From positions 2,232,001 to 2,296,000 of the forward strand of contig NZ_CP065383.1 of NCBI RefSeq assembly GCF_015775515.1: a stretch of DNA of 64,000 bases, read 5' to 3'. The position numbers and the translations under genes are program-made. The stretch is from Atribacter laminatus (lineage in GTDB: Bacteria; Atribacterota; Atribacteria; Atribacterales; Atribacteraceae). Of this stretch, positions 8,919 to 17,422 are shown piece after piece. Below the pieces are notes generated by a model that had not been told where the DNA came from, searched no databases, and saw only the letters and a program-made list of their open reading frames with translations. Each line of letters opens with the position of its first letter. Within the stretch, counting starts at the first letter, position 1.

Positions 8919-9397
8919 AAGTTAATAAAAACAATAGTCTTTATTATTGGTATAAAGTGAAGAATCCTTTTCTGGTTATTCTCAATACCTTGGTCATATT
9001 TATTTTTGGATTTTCTCCTTCATTACGCCTAAAAACCCTTTTATATCGAGCATTAGGAGCCAAAATTCATAAAAGTGCCAGCTTAGCCTTGGCGGTTGTT
9101 CTCGATTGTTTTTTTCCCGAGTTGATAGAAATTGGAGAAAACAGTATTTTAGGATTCCGAACTACTATTTTGACCCATGAATTTCTTATCAAGGAGTTTC
9201 GTACCGGGAAAGTAAAAATCGGAAAAAATGTCATGATTGGAGCTTGTTCGTTAGTGTTAGCTGGTGTGGAAATTGGAGATAATACAACGGTTGCCGCCTT
9301 TTCTCTGGTTAATAAAGACCTTCCACCAAATGCTATTGCTGCCGGTGTGCCTGCTCGGATTATTCGAATGAAAAATCAAACAGATGATACAATTTAA
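8888..9397 (+). CDS. hexapeptide-repeat acyltransferase (maltose O-acetyltransferase-like)
   Basis: A ~169-residue left-handed beta-helix protein. From about residue 50 it shows imperfect hexapeptide turns (IGENSILGF, VKIGKNVMIGACSLVLAGVE split over successive coils, IGDNTTVAAFSLV) and ends with the typical GVPARIIR tail. The expected catalytic His is probably LTHEF (~92). It likely acetylates a sugar, lipid or cell-wall glycan. It starts inside the preceding DUF1405 gene. ATG 8888 is preferred over 8876 because GGAG at 8878-8881 is well spaced. Its stop overlaps the next ATG (TAATG). Confidence 0.82.
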   Translation: MGSRRTEVRLKVNKNNSLYYWYKVKNPFLVILNTLVIFIFGFSPSLRLKTLLYRALGAKIHKSASLALAVVLDCFFPELIEIGENSILGFRTTILTHEFLIKEFRTGKVKIGKNVMIGACSLVLAGVEIGDNTTVAAFSLVNKDLPPNAIAAGVPARIIRMKNQTDDTI

Positions 9398-10140
9398 TGC
9401 TAAGAATTCTTTGCTTTAAAACTTTAAAGCTTTTTTCTCAGCTCACTCACTGTTTAACCACTCGACATTATGAAAGAGATATCACTACCAATCAGGGTCA
9501 AGAGTATTTTCTCAAAAGTAATCAATCGGATCAATTCAATTTCATACTCCCCAAACAAGTTCACGGTTCTAAGATACAAGTCGTTAAAAACGAAAATTTA
9601 TTGCTTAATAAAAAGCAATTCGAAGCAGATGCAATAATAACCAACCAAATGAATGTCTGGATCGGAATATTAGTCGCTGATTGTTTTCCGATACTTATGT
9701 TTGAACCATCGGTGAATGTGATCGCTGTTATTCATGCTGGGTGGAGGGGAGTCGAGCAAAATATTCATTTAAAAGCACTACAATGCATCATAGAATTCAT
9801 GAATAGTTCGATTAAAAATATTTTCATTGGCATAGGACCCGGTATTGGTTCTTGTTGTTTTGAAGTCGGGAAAGAAGTGAGTGATAAGTTTGAAAAAAGA
9901 TCTATTACCTCTGCTCAATTTGTTCATCCGATTTCCGAGCAGAAAGCCATGGTTGATTTAAGGGGATTGATAATTTCTGACCTCGTGATGGCAGGAGTTT
10001 CCCTTAAAAATATTGAGAATATGAATTATTGTACTTCTTGCTTCACCGATTTATTTTACTCCTACCGTAAAGAAGGAAAGAACACCGGAAGAATGTTGTT
10101 AGCAGCTCGGTTAAATGAATCATCACAAGATGATAAATAA
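9397..10140 (+). CDS. pgeF: PgeF-like multicopper-laccase-fold protein (YfiH; peptidoglycan editing / purine nucleoside phosphorylase family)
   Basis: A 247-residue Cu-oxidase_4 (PF02578) protein. Family members include E. coli PgeF/YfiH, which removes mis-incorporated residues from muropeptide precursors, and LACC1-type purine nucleoside phosphorylases. The zinc-site residues are visible: His in KQVHGSK (~50), Cys in VADCFP (~105) and His in VIHAGWRG (~122), followed by GPGIGSCCFEVG. It overlaps the acyltransferase stop by one base and closes a three-gene unit, suggesting an envelope-related role for the group. Confidence 0.88.
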   Translation: MLRILCFKTLKLFSQLTHCLTTRHYERDITTNQGQEYFLKSNQSDQFNFILPKQVHGSKIQVVKNENLLLNKKQFEADAIITNQMNVWIGILVADCFPILMFEPSVNVIAVIHAGWRGVEQNIHLKALQCIIEFMNSSIKNIFIGIGPGIGSCCFEVGKEVSDKFEKRSITSAQFVHPISEQKAMVDLRGLIISDLVMAGVSLKNIENMNYCTSCFTDLFYSYRKEGKNTGRMLLAARLNESSQDDK

Positions 10141-10478
10141 ATATTCAATTTGATAAGGTATAAAATATGCTCATCTTTATCTGCTCCCTTGGTGAGAGAA
10201 AGTGGAATGAGAGTAAAAAAACCTGAATTGATATCCAGGTTTGGTGTTTTGAAATCAAAGTTTGAAAGAAATAACCATGTTTCCCCCTCACCTTAACCAT
10301 CTCACATTAGGAGAGAGAAAAAAGAAAGAGAACTCTCCTACCAGGGAGAGAAATATGAAAAAGAAAATTCCCACTTAGGAAGAGGAAAAGAAGGATTTCT
10401 CTTACCAGGGATGAGGAATAAAACGGGAGACGGTCTTTTTAAGATTAAAATGTTGTTAAGGTAAGATGAGGTGATAAA
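10141..10478. other. 338-base gap before speD, with a weak terminator-like hairpin
   Basis: A 7-bp stem AAACCTG/CAGGTTT (10219-10225 and 10236-10242) followed by GGTGTTTT could end the pgeF transcript. The remainder is purine-rich sequence with several degenerate GGAGAGA-type repeats of the kind seen elsewhere in the window's gaps. No coding frame is convincing. Confidence 0.5.
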
Positions 10479-10823
10479 ATGGAAAAAGAATATTTGGCCA
10501 AACATCTCATGATAGAGATAATAAATTCATCTTTTTTAAATGATGCTGAGCTCATGGAAGATTTTTTAACCAATGCTGCCCACCTATTTGGAAGTGAGAT
10601 ATTAGTCCTAAAAGTTCATCAATTCCACCCGCATGGTCTTAGCGCTCTTATGATAATGCCCGAATCTCACATAGCGGTTCACACTTGGCCAGAATACCAA
10701 TTTGCTTCCATGGACATATTTCTAAAAGCCAGTAGCGAACCAAGTCAAAGTTTACCTTTAATTAAAAAATATTTTCATCCTGAAGATGTCAAAATTGCCG
10801 AATTAGAAAGGGGGATTAATTGA
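10479..10823 (+). CDS. speD: SpeD-family pyruvoyl decarboxylase, lacking the catalytic cysteine
   Basis: A 114-residue class 1B S-adenosylmethionine decarboxylase homologue. Self-cleavage at Glu62-Ser63 in PESHIAVHTWPE would create the pyruvoyl group; Ser63 and His68 are in place. Known AdoMet decarboxylases have an FTCG segment whose Cys83 is the proton donor; here it reads FLKA (Lys83), and the whole protein has no cysteine. The family's decarboxylation of AdoMet feeds aminopropyl transfer, and a speE gene follows 3 bases later. The missing cysteine makes a changed substrate (ornithine or arginine, as described for neofunctionalised SpeD homologues) a real alternative. Family call is firm; activity is not. 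Confidence 0.8.
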   Translation: MEKEYLAKHLMIEIINSSFLNDAELMEDFLTNAAHLFGSEILVLKVHQFHPHGLSALMIMPESHIAVHTWPEYQFASMDIFLKASSEPSQSLPLIKKYFHPEDVKIAELERGIN

Positions 10824-10826
10824 GAA

Positions 10827-11654
10827 ATGGCTCTTTGGTATTATGAAGACTATATTCCTCATTATCGTTTGGGTTTGGAAATTAAAGAAACCCTCTTTCT
10901 GGGAAATTCACTCTACCAGAAAATTCAAGTTGTTGATTCCTACCTCTATGGGAAAGTTTTATTATTAGATGATATTGTTCAAACCACTGAAAAAGATGAG
11001 TTTATGTATCATGAAATGTTGATCCACCCAGCATTACTAACTCATCCACAACCAAAAAAGATTCTCATTGTAGGAGGTGGTGATGGTGGTGCATCAAGAG
11101 AAGTTTTAAAGCATCCGGTTAAAAAAGTGAAGTTAGTTGATATAGATTCCGCTGTTATTGAAATAAGCCGCAAATTTCTGCCAGAATTAGGAAACTGGAA
11201 TGACCAAAGATTAGAAGTTTTAGTGGAAGATGCTGTTAAATATTTAGCTTTATCAGAGGAAATATTTGATGTTATTGTTATGGATTCCACCGATCCACTG
11301 CCTTCTGGTGTCGCTGAACCGTTGTTTTCAAAAGAATTTTTTCAGAGCGTCTATGATCACCTTAGTGAAGATGGTGTTTTGGTTTCACAAATAGAGCCGC
11401 CTTTTTTCCAACCAGAAAGAGAGCAGAGACATTGGGAAAGTTTAAATATGTTTCCCCTGGTAAAGGTGTATTGGGGGTTAGTTCCAACCTATCCCGGCGG
11501 CATTTGGACCTATATGATTGCATCAAAAGGAAAGGATCCCGCAGCCAGCTTTAAAAAACTCTCTTTCCCAACTCGTTATTACACTCCAGAAATCCATCGG
11601 GCAGCTTTTGCTCTCCCACCTTTTATGCAAGAAAGGCTATCTAAAAAGCCATAA
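10827..11654 (+). CDS. speE: polyamine aminopropyltransferase (spermidine synthase)
   Basis: A 275-residue enzyme that transfers an aminopropyl group from decarboxylated AdoMet to putrescine or a related amine. An N-terminal beta domain with TEKDEFMYHEML (~58-69) precedes the Rossmann core with ILIVGGGDGGASRE (~82-95), LVDIDSAVIEISR (~105) and the active-site VMDSTDP (~154). The loop after DSTDP is a few residues longer than the common DSTDPxGP form (LPSGVAEPLF). An AGGGGG site inside the end of speD serves the ATG, so the two genes are coupled. Acceptor specificity cannot be read from sequence. Confidence 0.92.
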   Translation: MALWYYEDYIPHYRLGLEIKETLFLGNSLYQKIQVVDSYLYGKVLLLDDIVQTTEKDEFMYHEMLIHPALLTHPQPKKILIVGGGDGGASREVLKHPVKKVKLVDIDSAVIEISRKFLPELGNWNDQRLEVLVEDAVKYLALSEEIFDVIVMDSTDPLPSGVAEPLFSKEFFQSVYDHLSEDGVLVSQIEPPFFQPEREQRHWESLNMFPLVKVYWGLVPTYPGGIWTYMIASKGKDPAASFKKLSFPTRYYTPEIHRAAFALPPFMQERLSKKP

Positions 11655-12040
11655 CGCATGTCGAGTTTTATGCTCGCTAGACAAGGACACGAAGTGGCAT
11701 GAGGTTTAAGCCTGAAAAACCATGAGCTTGATTTGTTGCATCCGGTCTTCATTGTATGTAGCGACATGCCATGGCATGTCGAATCTTTGGTTTTCATCCT
11801 CACCTTCTCCTATCAAGGGAGAAGGAACTCTAAATCGTCATTGCGAGGAACGGAGTGACGTGGCAATCTCTTGAGCTCAATCTTTTTTATTTTTCTCACT
11901 TTGGATAAAGGGAGATTAAGAGGGACTCGATTGGTTTCCAATAAATTCAAATCCCCCTAACCCCCTTTTCTAAAAGGGGGAAATTGATTGGCTTATAAAT
12001 ATTTTTATCCTCATTTGGTGCTGCTATGCAGCATGGGTGT
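11640..12040. repeat. intergenic repeat region between speE and hisD, left part
   Basis: This gene-free sequence separates the convergent speE and hisD. It contains the 20-bp perfect palindrome CGACATGCCATGGCATGTCG at 11762-11781, an ATTGCGAGG palindrome near 11838-11875, a CCCCCTTTT/AAAAGGGGG hairpin near 11950-11985 and a fragment ending GCTATGCAGCATGGGTGT next to the composite element at 12041. Confidence 0.8.
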
Positions 12041-12318
12041 CTATCCTGAAAATACCATCTTATAAATTCCCCCATTGAGGGGGGATAAAGGGGGGTGTGC
12101 CTTTAATCGGTCATCCTGAGCCCTCGCTTTTTGAGGGCGTGAGGATCTCATCTTTTAATTTTTTTCTTCATAAATACTTTAAATGATGAGATTCTTACGT
12201 CGTCCGGCAAAAACACCGGACTCCTCAGAATGACTAAGTGGATGGTAGAGATTGCCACGTCGCACAAGACGCTCCTCGCAATGACGGATTTAGATAGGTA
12301 TTTTCATCCTCATCTGGT
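12041..12318 (-). repeat. 278-bp composite repeat, copy 1 (minus orientation)
   Basis: This segment is the reverse complement of 33032-33309 with about one visible difference, and of 56005-56282 with about three. It contains three palindromes of the common scaffold (12111-12154, ~12185-12235, ~12247-12290) plus a CCCCC/GGGGG hairpin near 12068-12100. A flanking GGTGCTGCTATGCAGCATGG-type hairpin occurs on both sides (around 12017 and 12316). Confidence 0.9.
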
Positions 12319-12499
12319 GCTGCTATGCAGCATGGGTGTCTATACTGAAAAGCCAAGGACATAATAAATCAAGCCCCTACAAAAGATTAAAAGAAATGGA
12401 GGAGCACAATGCAATTTGATCAATCTTTAATTAGTGTAGCGGCATGCCATGACATGCCAATGCCGAAACTTAGGCTTATATCCTCTTTTAGTTTTAGTA
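12319..12499. other. remainder of the speE-hisD gap
   Basis: A degenerate version of the CGACATGCC palindrome lies near 12440-12460 (GGCATGCCATGACATGCC). No gene is supported. An open plus-strand frame reaching into hisD is an antisense shadow. Confidence 0.5.
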
Positions 12500-13801
12500 T
12501 TACAGTGTATCATAAGGGCTTATTCTGGCTAACAGAGATTTTCGGTGAAAAAAGAAACCCTCTCTCTCCGCCAAGCTGGCATATCGAGAGTAAACTAACG
12601 TAGAATCTCCTTTTTGAGGGAAAATGTAGGAAGAAGTTTTGATAAAATCACGAACTGAAAGAGGACTGCAGAAGCGACTTCCGCTCATAGTTGGTAAAAC
12701 ATGATTGGGTCCATACCCATAATCTCCAAGTGCAACAGGTGCTCCATTTCCAAGAAATATTGCCCCAGCATGTTGAATTAGGGGTAATAGACGAAGATGA
12801 TCTGCACAGCATAATTCTAGGTGTTCGGGAGCGATTTTGTTGGTTAATTCAAATGCTGATAATAAATTATCGACCTGGAAAAGATAAATAGGGATGATTT
12901 TTTTAAAGGGAAGAGGATGATCGATTAATTCTTTTTGAATCGATTTTTGTACCTGAATTATAACTTCATCACTGGTTGAGAACAAAATTGCCCGGGAGAG
13001 AGGATCGTGTTCGGCTTGAGCGAGAAGATCAAGAGCAACCCAGTCAGGACGGCAATCTTCATCGGCAATGATGACTACTTCTGAGGGACCGGCTAATGAA
13101 TCAATGCCAATGATTCCAAATAAAAGCCTTTTAGCGACAGTGACATAAATATTTCCTGGGCCGACAATTTTATCAACTCGGGGAATTGATTCAGTACCAA
13201 AGGCAATTGCGGCGATAGCCTGAGCACCACCAGCTCGGACTACCTTGTTGATACCGAGATAGTGGGCAATTCCTAAAATATCTGATGAAACTACGCCATT
13301 TGAATTGGGTGGAGTGAGAAGAAGGATATTTTTCACTCCGGCTATTTGAGCCGGAATGACTGTCATGATTACTGACGATGGATAGGAAGCTCTCCCACCC
13401 GGAACATAAGCAGCTACCGAGTCTATTGGAGAGATAATTTCCCCAAGAATTGATTGGTTTCGAGAAAAACACTTGGAATGTTCTGACTGTTTGTTGTGAA
13501 AATCGCGAACGGTTTGAACAATGAGTTCAACGGTATCTCGAAACTCCGGTTTGATACGATGCCATGCATATTCCAGCTCGGATTTGGGGATGATAAAATC
13601 ATTTATTAGACAATGGTCAAATTGTTCAGTTAATTCTCGTAGCCCAGAATCACCTTCTTTCATAACCTTTTCAATAATACCTTGCACTGTCTTTTCAACT
13701 TCCTTTAATTCACGATAAATAATTCGAGGATCAATTTGGAGTTCGGAAGGAAGGGTGTTGGTATCTTTAATGGTTTTGGTTTGAATTATAAAATCACTCA
13801 T
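12500..13801 (-). CDS. hisD: histidinol dehydrogenase
   Basis: A 433-residue Zn-dependent enzyme that oxidises histidinol to histidine in the last two steps of histidine synthesis. It shows VDKIVGPGNIYVTVAK (~210-226), LAGPSEVVIIAD (~238-249), zinc ligand segments QAEHDPLSR (~262) and DYGYGPNHVLPT (~362-373), and the late His in FFFHRKS (~421). Length is normal for the family. It overlaps hisG by 8 bases and is the last gene of the hisZ-hisG-hisD unit; the other his genes are not in this window. Confidence 0.96.
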   Translation of the reverse strand: MSDFIIQTKTIKDTNTLPSELQIDPRIIYRELKEVEKTVQGIIEKVMKEGDSGLRELTEQFDHCLINDFIIPKSELEYAWHRIKPEFRDTVELIVQTVRDFHNKQSEHSKCFSRNQSILGEIISPIDSVAAYVPGGRASYPSSVIMTVIPAQIAGVKNILLLTPPNSNGVVSSDILGIAHYLGINKVVRAGGAQAIAAIAFGTESIPRVDKIVGPGNIYVTVAKRLLFGIIGIDSLAGPSEVVIIADEDCRPDWVALDLLAQAEHDPLSRAILFSTSDEVIIQVQKSIQKELIDHPLPFKKIIPIYLFQVDNLLSAFELTNKIAPEHLELCCADHLRLLPLIQHAGAIFLGNGAPVALGDYGYGPNHVLPTMSGSRFCSPLSVRDFIKTSSYIFPQKGDSTLVYSRYASLAEREGFFFHRKSLLARISPYDTL

Positions 13802-14435
13802 TTCCGATTACTCCTTTCAGTTGTTGGACGAATGAAAAAATACTTTCCATTTTGGTTTTTATGCTAATTCGATTAGCAACTAAACGGGCTGATACAGGAA
13901 AGAGCTCTTCAATAATTTTCAGTTTATTATCCCGAAGAGTTTTACCAGTTGAAACTAAGTCGATAATCGCATCGGTCAAACGAATAATTGGAGCTAACTC
14001 AATTGATCCATAGAGATAGAGGATGTCAGCGTTTAAGCCCTTTTCTTGAAGGTAATGGCGAGTGATGTTGGGATACTTCGTAGCAATCCTTAAGGAATCT
14101 TTTCCAAAAAGTTCAGCAGCCGAGAGATTTTCCGGTCCAGCAACCACCATTTGGCAAATACCGATCTGTAGGTCACATAGTTCATAGACTTCGTTTCCTC
14201 TTTCTTGAAGGATGTCTTTCCCAACAATTCCTATATCGGCAGCGCCAAATTCTACATAAGTAGAGCTGTCTTTTGGGTGGGAAAGAATGATATTCCAAGG
14301 CAGCGATAGATCTTCAAAAATTAACTTACGTGAATTCAGATTAAAATCAGATGGCCAGGAAGGTATTTTTGAAAGTAGGACAATAGTTTCATCTTTTAGT
14401 CGGCCGGTAGGGATACAGAGGGTGAGTTTATCCAT
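13794..14435 (-). CDS. hisG: ATP phosphoribosyltransferase, short form
   Basis: A 213-residue catalytic subunit for the first step of histidine synthesis (ATP + PRPP). It begins LTLCIPTGRLKDETI and contains VEFGAADIGIVGKDIL (~62-77) and the phosphate-binding RIATKYPNITRHYL (~115), TDAIIDLVSTGKTL (~150-163) region. It stops there, lacking the C-terminal regulatory domain of the ~300-residue long form. Short HisG needs HisZ, which is encoded immediately upstream with an 8-base overlap. Confidence 0.96.
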   Translation of the reverse strand: MDKLTLCIPTGRLKDETIVLLSKIPSWPSDFNLNSRKLIFEDLSLPWNIILSHPKDSSTYVEFGAADIGIVGKDILQERGNEVYELCDLQIGICQMVVAGPENLSAAELFGKDSLRIATKYPNITRHYLQEKGLNADILYLYGSIELAPIIRLTDAIIDLVSTGKTLRDNKLKIIEELFPVSARLVANRISIKTKMESIFSFVQQLKGVIGNE

Positions 14436-15639
14436 TTTTGATTACCTCTTGTATCTGTTCATATATAGTATCCCAATTTATGTTAGTCCAGGTGTACTCT
14501 TTGAATCCATCAGTTAATTTGAGAGTAAAGGGAACATCATTTTGTTCTTGGGCAATGACGGCTCGAAGCTGTTTACGTAACTTTTGAGTTAGAATGAAGA
14601 CAGCTTTACGATGCTCGGATGGATAAAAAATAGTATAAGACTTAAAGGTTTGGTTAATATCCTGTTGAGACTTTTCGCATACCTCAACCAGACGTTCAAT
14701 AAAAAGAGCAAAACCACAAGCAGGGCGATCTTGACCAAAAATACCAAATAATTCATCATAACGACCACCGGCTAAAAGAGGAGATCCGGAAAAAGGTGAG
14801 AAACCCTCGAAAATTATTCCTGAATAGTAATCAAAATCCCGAATAAGACCTAAGTTCACCCAAATATTTTTCTCTAATCCATAATCGGACAAAATATCCC
14901 AAACTTTTCCTATTCTTTCCAAGGAGTCGGTGATTTGATGATTTCTCGGTAATTTATCATTAATGTCATTTAGGAATTCTTTTTTTCCTCGGAGAAAAGG
15001 GAAATCAAGAAGCAGTGAAACCAGTTTGGGTTCTGCTGGAGAATTGTTTTCTAAAAAGTTTTTCAATGCAATAAAATCCTTCGCTTTCACTATGGCTTTT
15101 AATTTTTGCTGAAAACTGGATGAATACCCTGAAGCATTGAGTATTCCTCGGAAAAAACCGACATGACCAATATCCACGGCAAAATCACGGATTCCGGATT
15201 TTTGCAGGGCGATAATTGCCAAGGAAACCACTTCGGCATCCACAGCTGGTGAATTATCCCCGATATTTTCTAATCCCATTTGAGTGAGTTCGCTCTCGGT
15301 ACGAAGGGGCGAAGAAGGGTAGCGGAAAATTTTTCCATCGTAAAAAACTCGAATAGTTTTGTTTTTGCCAATTAAATCACTACTATATTTTCGAGCTATC
15401 GAAGTCGTGAAATCAGGACGAAGGCAGACTAATTTTCCTTCACGATTAATGAATTGAAAAAGCCGTTCTTTTAATTCATCACCTATGACTTTCTGTAAGG
15501 TAGCATAATATTCAAGGGTGGGTGTTTCAACTTCTTCAAAACCCCAGGAACTGAATAAATGTCGAAGTTTAAATTCAATTTCTCTTTTTTTAAGAACTTC
15601 TTGGGGATGGTTATCTTTCATACCCAAAACTAAATCCAA
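14428..15639 (-). CDS. hisZ: ATP phosphoribosyltransferase regulatory subunit
   Basis: A 403-residue class II aminoacyl-tRNA-synthetase-like protein. The N-terminal VLGMKDNHPQEV, LVCLRPDFTTSIAR (~70-83, motif 2-like) and GGRYDELFGIFG (~293-304, motif 3-like) match HisZ, the histidine-sensing partner of short HisG. It does not look like HisS because the C-terminal anticodon-binding domain is short and atypical. The start is a TTG with a strong GGAAAGGAGAGA just upstream. It is first in the operon. Confidence 0.9.
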   Translation of the reverse strand: MDLVLGMKDNHPQEVLKKREIEFKLRHLFSSWGFEEVETPTLEYYATLQKVIGDELKERLFQFINREGKLVCLRPDFTTSIARKYSSDLIGKNKTIRVFYDGKIFRYPSSPLRTESELTQMGLENIGDNSPAVDAEVVSLAIIALQKSGIRDFAVDIGHVGFFRGILNASGYSSSFQQKLKAIVKAKDFIALKNFLENNSPAEPKLVSLLLDFPFLRGKKEFLNDINDKLPRNHQITDSLERIGKVWDILSDYGLEKNIWVNLGLIRDFDYYSGIIFEGFSPFSGSPLLAGGRYDELFGIFGQDRPACGFALFIERLVEVCEKSQQDINQTFKSYTIFYPSEHRKAVFILTQKLRKQLRAVIAQEQNDVPFTLKLTDGFKEYTWTNINWDTIYEQIQEVIKNG

Positions 15640-15930
15640 ATAAATCTCTCCTTTCCAGGAAAAATCAATAACACAAATTTATTGTATCATTAATTCTATT
15701 TTGTTAACTTATTTGCTGGCTTGATAAATCTGGATTCGATAAAATTTTTTAAATTGCACCTTGAAATTCTACACCTCGGAAGAGTAGAGCTCAATAACGG
15801 GAGATGTCTTTCAATAAACCTATCCTCGAGGTTTATTAATCAAACCCCTGTAAATCAGCAAAATCAGATATAATAATTCTAATACCAGAATGAAAATCAG
15901 CGATCCCAAACCGAAAGGAGAATTTTGTCC
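15640..15930. promoter_or_regulatory. divergent hisZ / purC control region
   Basis: A TATAAT at 15869-15874 is placed to start the purC-like transcript. On the minus strand a TTAACA / TACAAT pair near 15680-15715 (15-base spacing) could serve hisZ. Between them is a perfect 9-bp inverted repeat AATAAACCT/AGGTTTATT (15813-15821, 15829-15837) that could be an operator or short stem-loop. Confidence 0.4.
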
Positions 15931-16953
15931 ATGGGAAGCGTGAAAGACCTTTTAATTCAAACATCACCTCGTGAAAATATTATGGGAAAAGGTCAATTTA
16001 TCTTTTCTGATCGTTATTCAGTTTTTGATTGGGGAGAAATGCCCGACCATATTCCCTACAAAGGAGAATCTCTCTGCTTAATTGGAGCCTATTTCTTTGA
16101 AAAGCTGACCGATTTGGGGTACCTGACCCACTATCGAGGATTGGAAGAAAAGGGACAAACAAAAAAACTGGCTCAGCTCTCCAGTCCTTCTCCTGTTATG
16201 CATGTCTCGCTCGTCCAGGTAATTCATCCCTCACAAAGTGATGATACTTATGATTACGGCGTTTATCACCATGACCATACCAATTTTCTCATTCCTTTTG
16301 AATTCATATATCGGAATTCCATTCCATTTGGAGCCAGCTTTAGAAAAAGAGTCGAGAGTGGGTCTATAAATTTAAAAGAATACGGTTTGGAAAAAATGCC
16401 TTCACCAGATAAAAAACTTTCGACCCCGATTCTCGATGTGTCAACTAAGTTGGAGGAACAAGATCGATACCTGACTTGGAGCGACGTTCTGGATCTCAAT
16501 ATTATAAATACTGAGGATATTAACCATATCAAGAAAACATTAACATTTGCTGACGAGTTGATAAGCAATGAAGTGAAAAAAATTGGTTTAGAGAACGAGG
16601 ATGGGAAAATTGAGTTAGCTTTCGATCCAGAAAGAAATCTGATGTTTGTCGATGTGTTAGGTACCCCCGATGAATGCCGTTTCACCTGGAAGGGAATTCA
16701 CCTCAGTAAGGAGGTCGCTCGAGAGTTTTATCGAAAAACATCATGGTATGAAGAAGTAAGCCAGATTAAATCTCGTTATTCAGTTGGTTGGAAATATTAC
16801 GTAAAAAGTAAACCACAACCATTACCGAAAAAGCTTCTCCAGGCAATTGGCTGGATATATCAAAGAATTGCCATAGATATAACTGGAAGGGAATGGTTCT
16901 CGGAAGTTCCTTCTTTAGAAAAGATAGTTGAAGAAATCAAAGAGTTTGTATAG
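15931..16953 (+). CDS. purC: SAICAR synthetase-like protein (phosphoribosylaminoimidazole-succinocarboxamide synthase)
   Basis: A 340-residue protein of the longer SAICAR-synthetase type. The enzyme joins aspartate to CAIR in purine synthesis with ATP. Visible landmarks are GSVKDLL at the N-terminus, GKGQFIFSDRYSVFDWGEMP split around residues 19-38 (the Asp/Arg ATP-site region), THYRGL (~70) and RNSIPFGASFRKR (~127-139, CAIR-binding Arg). ATG 15931 follows AAAGGAG by 10 bases; a TTG two codons earlier is less likely. No other purine gene is nearby, so it stands alone. Confidence 0.78.
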   Translation: MGSVKDLLIQTSPRENIMGKGQFIFSDRYSVFDWGEMPDHIPYKGESLCLIGAYFFEKLTDLGYLTHYRGLEEKGQTKKLAQLSSPSPVMHVSLVQVIHPSQSDDTYDYGVYHHDHTNFLIPFEFIYRNSIPFGASFRKRVESGSINLKEYGLEKMPSPDKKLSTPILDVSTKLEEQDRYLTWSDVLDLNIINTEDINHIKKTLTFADELISNEVKKIGLENEDGKIELAFDPERNLMFVDVLGTPDECRFTWKGIHLSKEVAREFYRKTSWYEEVSQIKSRYSVGWKYYVKSKPQPLPKKLLQAIGWIYQRIAIDITGREWFSEVPSLEKIVEEIKEFV

Positions 16954-16972
16954 AATAAACATGTCTTTCTGT

Positions 16973-17048
16973 GCGCCCGTGGCTCAAAGGATAGAGCAGC
17001 GGTTTCCTAAACCGCAGGTTGAAGGTTCGACTCCTTTCGGGCGCACCA
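16973..17048 (+). tRNA. tRNA-Arg (anticodon CCU)
   Basis: The acceptor stem GCGCCCG/CGGGCGC, discriminator A and encoded CCA (17046-17048) are present. The anticodon stem GCGGT/ACCGC encloses loop TTCCTAA, giving anticodon CCT, which reads AGG. The T-arm GGTTCGACTCC is intact. Confidence 0.95.
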
Positions 17049-17413
17049 AATTATAAATATATAATCCTCATCAGGAAGGTTATTATTTCCATCTCAATTG
17101 ACGGGAGAAGGCTTGGATTTAGAGCCAGGTTGAATATTTAAAAATTAAGCATAAAGAGAAAACTAACACTTCCCCCTCATTTCTGTCTGCTACTGATTTC
17201 ATACCATTAAAACATTGAAATCTCCAAAAAGTGTTTTTTCAGTACAACAAATATTTTTTTGCTCATCACTCATGACTCTATTTATAAGTTAAAATATTGG
17301 TTGGAGAAAAGATTTTAATCTTCTCGCATTTGCAAATCTGAGTTATCGAAATTTTGGTAATATAGACAGATTGTTTTTTATCATGAGATGGTTTTTTTAA
17401 TGACTGTGAGGAT
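17049..17413. other. gap between tRNA-Arg and the metallopeptidase gene
   Basis: It is AT-rich and contains no convincing gene, terminator or repeat beyond a degenerate GGGAGAAGG motif near 17102. Confidence 0.4.
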
Positions 17414-17422
17414 GTGATAGGT

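Noticed and set aside
12409-12603. 64-codon plus-strand frame overlapping hisD end
   Set aside because: Repeat-derived and antisense to hisD; no RBS.
16266-16685. 139-codon minus-strand frame inside the purC-like gene
   Set aside because: Antisense shadow without family features.
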